Source: JBEIJQ01 sp040380145
Lineage (GTDB): Bacteria; Bacteroidota; Bacteroidia; Chitinophagales; Saprospiraceae
Assembly: GCA_040380145.1 (NCBI GenBank)
Contig: JBEIJQ010000039.1
Coordinates: 1-21,166 of the forward strand
DNA length: 21,166 bases
Direction of reading: 5' to 3'
The notes under the pieces were generated by a model. The model was not told the origin of the DNA. It saw nothing but the letters and a program-made list of their open reading frames with translations, and searched no databases. Each line of letters opens with the position of its first letter. Position 1 is the stretch's first letter. Shown here in pieces: positions 1-8,800 of this stretch. Both the position numbers and the translations under genes were made by a program.

Positions 1-396
1 CATTTTCCTGGATTTTTCGATTGTTCGATCGAGTACAACGAGCAGTTGTCCCACCAGCTGTACGCCGGGTCGGATTTTCTCTTTATGCCTTCCCGGGTGG
101 AACCTTGCGGGCTCAACCAACTCTACGCGATGCGTTACGGGACCGTGCCGGTGGTCCGGGCCACGGGCGGCCTACGCGACACCGTTCCCGATGTGAGTGA
201 TCCCGGTGGCCGGGGTATCCGTTTCCTGCGCTTCGATCCGGGAGATGCGTGGATGGCCCTCCACCGGGCGGCCGAACTGTACTGGAACCCGGAGCGCTTC
301 CGGGCGGTCAGGGAAGGGATCGTCCGAGCGGATTTTTCTTGGGAAAAATCGGTTGCGGAATATTTGGCCCTTTATCGGGAATTGACCGGATCATAG
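1..396 (+). CDS. glgA: Glycogen synthase, C-terminal part (cut by window edge)
   Basis: The reading frame is open from the first base, so only the last 131 residues of the protein are visible. They carry the GT5 signature of bacterial glycogen/starch synthases: SRVEPCGLNQLYAMRYG followed by PVVRATGGLRDTV, the C-terminal Rossmann half that binds ADP-glucose and holds the E-x-C-G-L-x-Q loop. The family transfers glucose from ADP-glucose to the growing alpha-1,4-glucan in the cytoplasm. The fragment ends with the usual C-terminal helix (FSWEKSVAEYLALYREL). glgC, which makes ADP-glucose, begins 37 bases downstream on the same strand, so the two are probably co-transcribed. The true start lies outside the window; the in-frame TTG at 46 is an internal Leu codon, not a start. 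Confidence 0.95.
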   Translation, partial: HFPGFFDCSIEYNEQLSHQLYAGSDFLFMPSRVEPCGLNQLYAMRYGTVPVVRATGGLRDTVPDVSDPGGRGIRFLRFDPGDAWMALHRAAELYWNPERFRAVREGIVRADFSWEKSVAEYLALYRELTGS

Positions 397-433
397 AATT
401 TCATCGAACGAGAACACTATAATTTCGCACAGT

Positions 434-1714
434 ATGTCAAAAATAAAAATGGTGTGCCTGATTCTGGGCGGAGGGGCGGGATCCCGTTTGTATCCCCTGA
501 CCAAGCATCGCTCCAAGCCGGCCGTGCCGATCGGCGGCAAATACCGTCTGATCGACATCCCCATTTCCAATTGCATCAATTCCGGTGTCAAGCGGATTTT
601 TGTGTTGACCCAGTTCAACTCCGCGTCGCTTAATCGGCATATCAAGAACACTTATCAGTTCGATGTCTTCCACGGAGGTTTCGTGGACATATTGGCCGCC
701 GAGCAGACGCCCAACAATCCCAACTGGTTCCAAGGGACGGCGGATGCGGTCCGTCAGAGCATGCACCATTTGGCCAGCCACGATTACGATTACCTGCTGG
801 TGTTGTCGGGCGACCAGCTCTATCAGATGGATTTCGAGGCCATGGCGCGCCACCACATCCAGACGGGCGCGGAACTGACGATTGCCACCAAACCCGTGAA
901 TGCCCGGGAAGCGCCCGAATTCGGGGTAATGAAGGTGGATGCGTCGGGGCTTATAGCCCGGTTCATCGAAAAACCCAAGGCGGATCTGCTCCCTGAATGG
1001 CGTTCCGATGTGCCCGCAACCGAAAAACGGAGGGGACGGCATTGGCTGGCTTCCATGGGCATCTACATCTTCAACCGGGCCGCCATCGAAAAATTGTTTG
1101 CCGACCACCCGGAGGCCACCGATTTCGGAAAAGAAATCATTCCGGCGTCGATCAACAAAGGTTATCGGGTGGCCAGTTATCCTTTCGGAGGCTACTGGAC
1201 GGACATTGGCAACATCCGCTCGTTTTTCGAGGCCAATTTGGAAATGACCGACAATCTGCCACCTTTCAATCTGTTCGACAACCACAAGCTCACCTATACC
1301 CGGGCCCGTATGTTGGCCCCGGCGAAGATACACGGGACCCGGCTCAACCGTGCCCTGATCAGCGAAGGTTGCATCATCCATGCCAAGCGCATCGAGCGTT
1401 CGGTGATCGGCATCCGTTCCCGCATCGGGGCCAACACGGTGATCACCAACTCGATAGTGATGGGCAACGATTACTACCAGACCTTGGAGGAAATCGTGCT
1501 GAAAGAAGGCGAAATCCCGATGGGCATCGGCAAAAACTGCCTCATCGACCATGCAATCATAGACAAGGACTGCCGGATCGGCAACCATGTCACGATTCGT
1601 GGAGGGGAGGGCCTGGCCAACGAAGAGACCGACACCTATTGTATTGTGGACGGTATCATCGTGTTGAAAAAACTGGCCGTGGTGCCCGACGGCACGCACA
1701 TCGGAAAGCCCTAG
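434..1714 (+). CDS. glgC: Glucose-1-phosphate adenylyltransferase (ADP-glucose pyrophosphorylase)
   Basis: The 426-residue protein has the normal length for GlgC, which makes ADP-glucose from glucose-1-phosphate and ATP, the committed step of glycogen synthesis. Visible motifs in order are the N-terminal nucleotide-binding loop GGGAGSRLYPLT (residues 12-23) with SKPAVPIGGKYRLIDIPISN, WFQGTADAVR (98-107), LSGDQLYQMD (124-133), the sugar-phosphate motif FIEKPK (177-182), SMGIYIF (207-213), and YPFGGYWTDIGNI (249-261). The C-terminal third is a left-handed beta-helix with hexapeptide-like repeats, normally the oligomerisation and allosteric part. The ATG at 434 is the first start after glgA and puts the nucleotide-binding loop at the expected distance. 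Its stop lies 6 bases from the stop of the convergent coiled-coil gene, and no intrinsic terminator is apparent between them. Confidence 0.96.
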   Translation: MSKIKMVCLILGGGAGSRLYPLTKHRSKPAVPIGGKYRLIDIPISNCINSGVKRIFVLTQFNSASLNRHIKNTYQFDVFHGGFVDILAAEQTPNNPNWFQGTADAVRQSMHHLASHDYDYLLVLSGDQLYQMDFEAMARHHIQTGAELTIATKPVNAREAPEFGVMKVDASGLIARFIEKPKADLLPEWRSDVPATEKRRGRHWLASMGIYIFNRAAIEKLFADHPEATDFGKEIIPASINKGYRVASYPFGGYWTDIGNIRSFFEANLEMTDNLPPFNLFDNHKLTYTRARMLAPAKIHGTRLNRALISEGCIIHAKRIERSVIGIRSRIGANTVITNSIVMGNDYYQTLEEIVLKEGEIPMGIGKNCLIDHAIIDKDCRIGNHVTIRGGEGLANEETDTYCIVDGIIVLKKLAVVPDGTHIGKP

Positions 1715-1720
1715 GTTTTT

Positions 1721-2560
1721 TCAGAGACGGTTGACGACGATATATACCCCCATGTTCCAGTCGTCTTTGCTCTTGTATTCCGCATGGAGCAAGGGTTCTA
1801 TTTCTTTTGCCGAGTTTTCAAGATACTTTATCACATCTTCGGCAAAAGACTTGTATTCTTTTTGGCAACAGTAAAAAACATCGATCCGGATCTTGTAGCG
1901 GTTTCGTTTCATCAGGTTCGCAAAACGGCGTAGGTCGTCTTTTTTGGAGGCCAAGTCCAACACATAGCGATCATCGTCGGCTTTTGCCCGGACAAAGATC
2001 ACTTCTTCTCCGAAGTCGATTTTTTTTCCCTTGAAATAAATGATCTTCTCGGCCAGGTCCACTTGGTCTTTGGCCAGTCCTTTCAGGCTGTCGATCACCA
2101 AGACCTGCTCGTCGAGTTCCTTTTGCAGTTCGGCCAGGCTCTGTTGTTGGTACCGCAGCAAACGTTCCAGTTCGCCGTTGCGGAACTGGACATTTTTGAT
2201 CGTGTCGTCAATATAGGTATAGCGGAAGCGAATGCTGTCCAACGCTTTGAGATGCTGCGCCTTTTGCTTGGCCAAATCGGCTTTCAGGGCGTTGTTCTTT
2301 TCGATTTGGGCATCTCTCTCTTTTTCGGCGCGTACCCTAATGGCGTCGCAGTCGTCCAGATCGCGCCGGAGCCTTTTAGCTTCTTTTTCGTACTTGCGGC
2401 GCTGATCGGAGAGTTTCTCGTTCTCTTCGGACAGTTGTCGGTTCTTTTCGTTGCACTGGGCAGCTTGTTGCTGAATGGCTTCGCATTGCCCGACGGCGAA
2501 AGGGGCCGAGGCGAGGGTCAGGAAAAAGGCCAAGAGAGCCTTGCGACGAAGGAATGGCAT
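1721..2560 (-). CDS. Secreted coiled-coil protein of unknown function
   Basis: I do not recognise a family for this 279-residue protein. The N-terminus is a clear signal peptide: basic residues, then LLAFFLTLASAPFAVG with probable cleavage before QCEA near residue 25. Residues about 27-170 are rich in Glu, Lys, Gln and Leu with heptad-like spacing and should form a long coiled coil. A globular segment follows (about 170-279) with alternating strands and helices, including KIRIDVFYCC and a final VYIVVNRL. Its strand-helix order faintly recalls an OmpA-type peptidoglycan-binding domain, but the diagnostic residues (GHTD, RA, NRR) are absent, so I do not make that call. It starts 49 bases after the GH20 gene on the same strand and may share its transcript. 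A periplasmic or cell-envelope structural role is possible but unproven. Confidence 0.75.
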   Translation of the reverse strand: MPFLRRKALLAFFLTLASAPFAVGQCEAIQQQAAQCNEKNRQLSEENEKLSDQRRKYEKEAKRLRRDLDDCDAIRVRAEKERDAQIEKNNALKADLAKQKAQHLKALDSIRFRYTYIDDTIKNVQFRNGELERLLRYQQQSLAELQKELDEQVLVIDSLKGLAKDQVDLAEKIIYFKGKKIDFGEEVIFVRAKADDDRYVLDLASKKDDLRRFANLMKRNRYKIRIDVFYCCQKEYKSFAEDVIKYLENSAKEIEPLLHAEYKSKDDWNMGVYIVVNRL

Positions 2561-2609
2561 AAAAGAAGTGTTTTAGGGTGTGTGTGGCTACCGTCGGTAT
2601 AGATGTGCC

Positions 2610-4955
2610 TCATTCTTTGGCTTTGAAGACCTCCACGGCGGTCGTGGTGCCATCGGGGGCAGTCCAGCGCAGATCGAGTTGGCCGTCGCCGCCGGCGTTG
2701 AAGTAAAACAATTGGAAAGGGTGGACGCCTGGGTCGAGGGCGATTTCGCCTTTCCGCACTTGGTATCCGTGCAAACCGTCGTTGTCCAAGATCCAATTGT
2801 CGCCGACACGGATCGAGGCACCGTCGTCGCTGCCGAGATGGAGGGTATATACCCCGGCCACTTGCACATAGAGCAGTCCTTTCACATGTAGGCCGATCTG
2901 CGAAAAATCCTTTGGTTTTTGGGCGATTTCGGTCAAACGGCCCACGAAATCGGCATAAGGGTTGCCGTCGGGCTGGGTTTTTCCGGGAAATATGATCTGG
3001 GTCATAGTTCCGCTGCCGATTGGCTGCGCGTACGATACCTCCCGAACGCTTTTGAAGGAGCCGTCATATAGGCTCACCTTGGCCCCGGGTTCCGGTTTGC
3101 CATTGTATTCGATGCTTTTCAAGGGGTTTTCGTATCCGACGGTAAAAGTGACGGGCGGGCTTACGCGTCCGTTTTCGGTTTGCGTGAATGCTTGATAAGT
3201 GACAGATTGGCCGAATTCGAGTTCGAAAATCAAGGGATTGTTGGCCGGTTTGGCCGGTTCGCGGCCTCCTTTCAGCCGAATCAAGACTTTGGCATCGGGC
3301 AAGGGCGGCATGCACCTTAATTTGCGGTATCCGCCCATGGCGACATAGGTCATGTTTTCCACGCCGAGCGGTTCGGGTACCCGGTAGCGGATGCCCAATG
3401 CGTCCAAAGTGAGCAGGTGTGCCCCGATTCGTTTCATGAACTCCTCATAATTCCGGTTGTTGTTGGGCGACCAAGTGATTTCGGCCAAGGCGAGGGCTCT
3501 CGGGTAGGCCATGTATTCCACTTGTTCGTCGGTGGGCATGTATTCGGACCAGAGGTTGGCCTGGGCGCCCATGATTCGCAGGCCTATGCCGGGTTCGAGG
3601 GATGCGGGCGCGGGGTCGTAGGCATATACCTCGCTCAGGGGGGTCGATCCGCCGATGGCCAGGGGCTCGTTTTCTTGGGCCCCTTGGTAATGGTCGAAAT
3701 AGAGGGCGAATCCAGGGGTCATCACTACATTGTGGCCCGCTTTGGCGGCCTCAATGCCCCCTTTTTCGCCGCGCCAGGACATGACGGCGGCATCCGGCGT
3801 GAGGCCTTCTTCGAGGATCTCGTCCCAACCTATGGGTTTTTTGCCTTTGCCCAGGAGGTATTTCGCCACCCGGGAGATGAAAAAGCGCTGCACGGCATCG
3901 CCGGGGATCCCGTTGGCTTGGAGGTAGGCCTGTGTGGCGGGACATTTTTTCCAAGGTTCTGTCGGCACCTCGTCGCCGCCGATGTGGATGTAGGTGCCCG
4001 GAAACAGCGTGCAGACCTCGTCGAGCACATCTTCGATGAAGCGGAAAGTTTCGTCGGAAGCTTTGAAGACGCCGTTGAAGACGCCCCAGGATTTGGGCAC
4101 TTCGGTCGGCCGGTGGTTTTCGCAGGAAAATTCGGGATAGGCGAAAAGAGCAGCCGAGGCGTGTCCGGGCAGTTCGATCTCGGGAACTACCGTGATGCAG
4201 CGCGCCTGGGCATACGCCACGATGTCGCGGATTTGGGCCTGGGTGTAGAAGCCGCCGTGTTTTTTGCCGTCGAACTTCTGCGGTTCGTCACCGGCATGGC
4301 CCACCAAAGTGCCGTTTCGAGTGGCCCCCGCTTGCGTCAGTTTGGGGTATTTTTTGATCTCGATGCGCCATCCCTGGTCGTCCGTCAGGTGCCAGTGGAA
4401 AGTGTTCAGTTTGAAGCGTGCCATCGCATCGAGGTATTTTTTGATGAACTCCACCGAGCGGAAATGGCGGCTTACGTCGAGGTGGAGCCCCCGCCACGCG
4501 AAGCGCGGCCGATCCGAGATTTCCACATGCTGGATCCGTTCCTCTCCGCTGCGATAGGCTTGGTCGAGCAGTTGCAGGAGCGTTTGGGCTGCGTAAAATG
4601 CCCCGGCTTCTTTGTCGGCGATGATCTTGGCACCGCTGGTGCCGATCGAAAGCGAGTATCCTTCGGGATAACCTCCGCCCGAACCGGTCGAAAAGTGCAC
4701 AAAGGCCTTGTCGGGATTTTGCACCAGTTCCAGCTTGCCATATCCGCCCGCTTTCAGGGCATCGATCGCTTTGGCGAACAACTGGGGGTTGTTGGCATAT
4801 ACCCGCAGGGTTTGGGGCAGCGGTGAAAACTGGGAACCCCAGGCCACGGTTGTCGGCAGGGGCAACAGGCTGGGTGTTTCTTGGGCGGAAAGCCCATTGA
4901 ACACGGACGAGAAAACGATCAGAAGGCTGAAGGTTGTGGAACGGAACAAATGCAT
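2610..4955 (-). CDS. Secreted beta-N-acetylhexosaminidase (GH20) with C-terminal PA14 domain
   Basis: The 781-residue protein hydrolyses terminal N-acetyl-hexosamine residues from chitin-type or glycan oligosaccharides by the substrate-assisted GH20 mechanism. After a signal peptide (residues 1-24, ending LSAQ) comes the small GH20b domain (about 28-148), then the catalytic TIM barrel (about 152-495) with FHWHLTDDQGWRIEI (186-200), PEIELPGHA (258-266) and the catalytic Asp-Glu pair in HIGGDE (D328, E329). A beta-rich linker (about 530-650) is followed by a PA14-like domain (about 667-778; LYVQVAGVYTLHLGSDDGAS and later DLRWTAPDG), probably carbohydrate-binding. I chose the ATG at 4955 because the upstream in-frame extension to 5027 is low-complexity and would bury the signal peptide. 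It lies 61 bases after the beta-barrel gene and 49 before the coiled-coil gene, all on one strand. No T9SS domain is seen, so export is probably periplasmic. Confidence 0.93.
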   Translation of the reverse strand: MHLFRSTTFSLLIVFSSVFNGLSAQETPSLLPLPTTVAWGSQFSPLPQTLRVYANNPQLFAKAIDALKAGGYGKLELVQNPDKAFVHFSTGSGGGYPEGYSLSIGTSGAKIIADKEAGAFYAAQTLLQLLDQAYRSGEERIQHVEISDRPRFAWRGLHLDVSRHFRSVEFIKKYLDAMARFKLNTFHWHLTDDQGWRIEIKKYPKLTQAGATRNGTLVGHAGDEPQKFDGKKHGGFYTQAQIRDIVAYAQARCITVVPEIELPGHASAALFAYPEFSCENHRPTEVPKSWGVFNGVFKASDETFRFIEDVLDEVCTLFPGTYIHIGGDEVPTEPWKKCPATQAYLQANGIPGDAVQRFFISRVAKYLLGKGKKPIGWDEILEEGLTPDAAVMSWRGEKGGIEAAKAGHNVVMTPGFALYFDHYQGAQENEPLAIGGSTPLSEVYAYDPAPASLEPGIGLRIMGAQANLWSEYMPTDEQVEYMAYPRALALAEITWSPNNNRNYEEFMKRIGAHLLTLDALGIRYRVPEPLGVENMTYVAMGGYRKLRCMPPLPDAKVLIRLKGGREPAKPANNPLIFELEFGQSVTYQAFTQTENGRVSPPVTFTVGYENPLKSIEYNGKPEPGAKVSLYDGSFKSVREVSYAQPIGSGTMTQIIFPGKTQPDGNPYADFVGRLTEIAQKPKDFSQIGLHVKGLLYVQVAGVYTLHLGSDDGASIRVGDNWILDNDGLHGYQVRKGEIALDPGVHPFQLFYFNAGGDGQLDLRWTAPDGTTTAVEVFKAKE

Positions 4956-4984
4956 GGTCAAACTCTTTTTTTGCAAATAAAAAA

Positions 4985-5004
4985 TTTTTTTTTCGAAAAA
5001 AAAA
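4985..5004. repeat. Perfect T9-CG-A9 palindrome upstream of the GH20 gene
   Basis: Nine T, CG, nine A form a 20-base perfect palindrome in the 61-base gap between the beta-barrel and GH20 genes. It is immediately flanked by a further A run. On the minus strand it lies about 30-50 bases before the GH20 start codon, where promoter or UP-like A/T tracts would act. No GC stem is present, so it is not a standard terminator. Confidence 0.6.
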
Positions 5005-5016
5005 CAAGGGGCGGCG

Positions 5017-5640
5017 TCACATCCCAAAGGAAAAGCCGGCCCGAACGATCAGCGGGGAAGGGTAGGGGGAGTTGTCGCTCCGCCAAAGCACATTGTACAG
5101 TACATCCACATTGAAGGCTGGGCCTCTGCCGAAGCCCGTGGTGTACCCGCCGCCGAGCAAGAGGCCGGGGGCGCTCCTGGATTCCCTGATGGAGCCATTG
5201 GCGTTGCGTGCCCCGCTCACCACGAACAGGTGCTGGTATTCGCTGTGGGCGTACAGATTGGAAAGCATCTGGATGCCCGTCTTCGCAAATGGAGCGTATC
5301 GGGCAAAAAGATTGCCTCCGTAAACATGCTGGAAGTAACTGGTGTTGGACCCGGCAACATTTATTTGGGTGAATATGTAGGTGCCCCCGATACCGGTTAT
5401 AAAGTTGTCGGTCACCCGATAGCCCACGGTCGGCGACAGATTGACATACCAGCCGTTGGAAAAGCCCAAGCCGAAATTTCCGCCGAACACCAATCTTTTG
5501 GAAAAGGGGAGTTTCTCATCGGGGGAGGGGTCTTCCTCGCGGACACGGCCATTGTCGCGCCCGCCACGGGTTTCGTCGTCGTTGCGCTGGGCGATCAGTC
5601 CCAACGGAAGAAACAGGATCAAAAACAGAAGACTGCGCAT
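5017..5640 (-). CDS. Outer-membrane beta-barrel protein (small porin-like, function unknown)
   Basis: The 207-residue protein begins with a signal peptide (MRSLLFLILFLPLGLIAQ). A charged, low-complexity linker follows (about 19-46, rich in Asp, Glu, Arg and Pro). The rest is a run of alternating hydrophobic, aromatic and glycine strands typical of an eight-stranded outer-membrane barrel (for example NFGLGFSNGWYVNLSPTVGYRV and NLFARYAPF), ending in the strand LIVRAGFSFGM. The fold call rests on this pattern and not on a specific motif; the cargo or ligand is unknown. I chose the ATG at 5640 because the in-frame extension to 5916 runs past the signal peptide and overlaps the start of the divergent adhesin gene. 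A TAnnTTTG -7 box lies 47 bases upstream. Transcription probably continues into the GH20 gene. Confidence 0.8.
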   Translation of the reverse strand: MRSLLFLILFLPLGLIAQRNDDETRGGRDNGRVREEDPSPDEKLPFSKRLVFGGNFGLGFSNGWYVNLSPTVGYRVTDNFITGIGGTYIFTQINVAGSNTSYFQHVYGGNLFARYAPFAKTGIQMLSNLYAHSEYQHLFVVSGARNANGSIRESRSAPGLLLGGGYTTGFGRGPAFNVDVLYNVLWRSDNSPYPSPLIVRAGFSFGM

Positions 5641-5686
5641 GGGTTTTTGGTGAAAAAGTTCAATGAAATCATTTTCTACACTTTGG

Positions 5687-5694
5687 CAAATGTA
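5687..5694 (-). promoter_or_regulatory. Bacteroidota-type -7 box for the beta-barrel gene
   Basis: The minus strand reads TACATTTG, an exact match to the TAnnTTTG -7 consensus used by the Bacteroidota primary sigma factor. It lies about 47 bases before the ATG at 5640. No good TTG -33 element is visible 19-21 bases further upstream, so the call is tentative. Confidence 0.5.
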
Positions 5695-5842
5695 CAAATG
5701 CGCACCGCACCTTGGGGCATTTTTTTCTTTTCGCGAACAATAAGCCAAAAAATCGTCCGAAAACGCCCGATTTTCATTTTCTTTGCATTTCGGATCGGAA
5801 CTCGATTTTTTCGCAAACAAGTCCAAAATCCTATTCATTCCC

Positions 5843-8800
5843 ATGAAACGAATTTTACCGTTTTTGTCCGTTTTGTTGTTCGCCGGCGGTCTCTCGGCCC
5901 AGTATTGTCTGCCCACCTACAACAACCAGTGCACTTCCGACGACTTCATCGACGATGTCGTCTTTGCTGGCATCAGCAACATCAACACCGGGTGTGGCCA
6001 GCCCGGGCCCAACAACTTTTCCAATTACACGAACCTGGTCGGAAATGTGCAGCCGGGCGTGACCTATCCCATCTCGGTGCAGCCCGGTCCTGATTGGGGC
6101 CAGTTTTTTGTGGCGTTCATAGATTTCAACAACGACTTGGATTTTGCCGATCCGGGCGAATTTTTCAGCTTGGGCTACGCCGCAGCAGGAGCCACCATCA
6201 ACGCCAACATCACGATCCCGGCCGCGGCGACCGCAGGCAACAAACGTATGCGCGTTTTGTGCCGCTTTGGTGCTGGAGCGCTCGCACAGGGTGCAGCTTG
6301 CCAAAACGGGCTGTCATACGGTGAATGCGAGGATTATACGCTCTTTGTTGGTGCTCCTTTGCCTTGTGGAACACCGACGGCCATCACGGTCAACAATGTG
6401 ACCAACATTTCCGCCGCCGTCACTTGGAACGGCCCGGCCAATGCGGTGACCTATAACTTGGAGTACGGTCCGGTGGGCTTTGTCCAAGGCACCGGCACCC
6501 TCCTCAATGGCGTGACATCTCCCGTAAACCTGACCGGTCTGAATCCCAACACCAACTACCAGGTCATCGTGCAAGCCGACTGCGGGCTGTTGGACGGACA
6601 GAGCTATTGGAGCGGCCCCACGGCGTTCCTCACCGCCTGTTCGCCTTTTCCCTACCCGGGCAATACCCCCCAAGGTCCGATCGTGGTGCCTTCTTTGCCC
6701 TACAATTCTACCGGCATCGGCAGCGATCCCTGTTGGACCGATGCGAGCAACCTGCGCATCAGCGACGATGTGTTTTATAGTTTCACCACTGGCCCCTGCG
6801 CCACCTCGGTGACGGTTTCCTTGTGCGGCTCGTCCTTCGACACTTATCTGTACATCATGGATTCGACCGGAACGGGCACGCCGCTTTATTTCAACGACGA
6901 TGCCTGCGGATCATCCTCCCAGGTGACATTCCCTTGTGGCCCCAACCAGACCTTTGTGGCGCTGATCGAGGCTTTCTCGGGCGCTACTTTGGGCAACTGG
7001 ATCATCAACATTTCCGACAATTATACGCCTGTCAGCGATCTGGATTTCGAGGTGTTCGTCCCTTCCTGCGCCGGAACTTACGACGGTGCCGTGGAAGTGG
7101 TGCCCACCGGCGGCTCTGCCCCCTACACCGTGATCTGGGACGACGGCGATACCACGGGCCTCTTCCGCACGGGAATGGGTGCCGGTACCTATGTGGTCCG
7201 CGTGACCGACAACTGTGGCTCCAACTTCGTATCCACCATCGAATTGGGCAATAGCCTGCCTCTTCAGGCCATTGCGCTGCCCGATGCTCCGATCACCGTT
7301 TGTCCGGGCGCCACCGTCAACCTCGACGGTCAAGCCCTCAACGGCAACGAGTATCCCACCTTCCTCAACAATTTCTACGGCATCGACGTGGACGCCAACC
7401 AGTTCATCCGTTTCGATCGCAACAACCCCGATCAGGCCACGGTCATCGCTTCCAACATCACCAACAATTTCTTTGGCGGCGACCTTGCTCCCCAAGGGTA
7501 TTATCTGCTCGACAACACCAACACCAACTTGGTGCTGATGGACACGGCCACCGGCAACTTCCTGACCGTTGGCCCCTGTGCGCCCGTCGCCGGACACACT
7601 TGGACCGGCTTGGCTTGGGACAATGCGGGCAACACGGCCTATGCGGTGAGCACCAACATCACGACCTCCCAACTTTATGTGGTGGACCTCAACACCGGTG
7701 CACTGATCACCGGTCCCGTCTTGAATATGGCCGGTCCGATCACGCTGGCCATCGACAACAACGGACAGGCTTTCGCGGTGGATGTCACGACCGACTCCAT
7801 TTATTCGGTGAACTTGGCCACAGGTGCGGCCACTTCCGTAGCCGCCCTCGGCTTCGATGCGAACTTCGCCCAAGATGCCGATTTCGATCCCGTCACGGGC
7901 ATTTTGTATTTGGCCGCTTACAACAACACGACCAGCGCCGCTGAACTGTACGCCTACGATGTGAATACGGCCGTTTTGACGGCCCTGGGGCCCATCAACC
8001 TCGGAGCTTCTTCTGAAATCGACGCTCTCTTCATCGCCCCCTACAGCGGCGGATACACCTACCAATGGTCGCCGGTCGCCGGAGTGGCCGATCCCACGGC
8101 GCCCTCTACTACCGCTACGCCCACCGTTCCCACGACCTACTTCTTTACCGTGACCGATGCCTGCGGGACGGTCGCCGTGGATTCCGTGGTGGTGAACGTG
8201 CTCACTGCACCCAATGCATCCGTCTTGGCCACCGATGTGGCCTGTGCGGGCAACGTCAACGGTGCGCTCGATCTGACCACCAACGGCGGCCAATCTCCTT
8301 ATGTCTACTCTTGGGACAATGGATCGGCCAGCGAAGACCAAACGGGCCTCGCGGCCGGCACTTACACGGTCACCGTAACCGATGGTTGCAGCCTCACGGC
8401 GACGGCTTCTGCTACCATCATCGAACCGACCGCGGTGAGCGCTTCTCTTGACCAAGTGCTCGACGCTACCTGCAACGGTCTTTCCGACGGCGAAATCCTT
8501 GTTTCGATATCGGGCGGCACGGCTCCGTACGCTTTCTCGTGGAGCAACGGCGTTTCCTCCGAAGACCTCGCCGGGCTGCCGGCCGGCCAATACAGCGGAA
8601 CGGTTACCGACGCCAACGGCTGTTCGATCACCACGCCCCCGATCACCGTCAACGCTCCCTCCGTGGTGGCCGTGACGGTGGACAATGTCACGGACGCTTC
8701 CTGCGGCTTGACCAACGACAACGGCAGCATTTCCATTTCGGTTTCCGGTGGCACCCCGCCGTATTCCTTTGATTGGAGCAACGGCTCCACCACAGAGGAT

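Noticed and set aside
2589..2599. TACCG-T-CGGTA hairpin between the GH20 and coiled-coil genes
   Set aside because: The five-base stem has a one-base loop and no T run, so it is not a credible terminator.
3417..4826. 469-codon plus-strand frame opposite the GH20 gene
   Set aside because: The opposite strand encodes the catalytic GH20 motifs in frame; this frame has no recognisable features.
5641..5916. N-terminal extension of the beta-barrel frame
   Set aside because: It would bury a clear signal peptide and overlap the divergent adhesin start. The ATG at 5640 is preferred.
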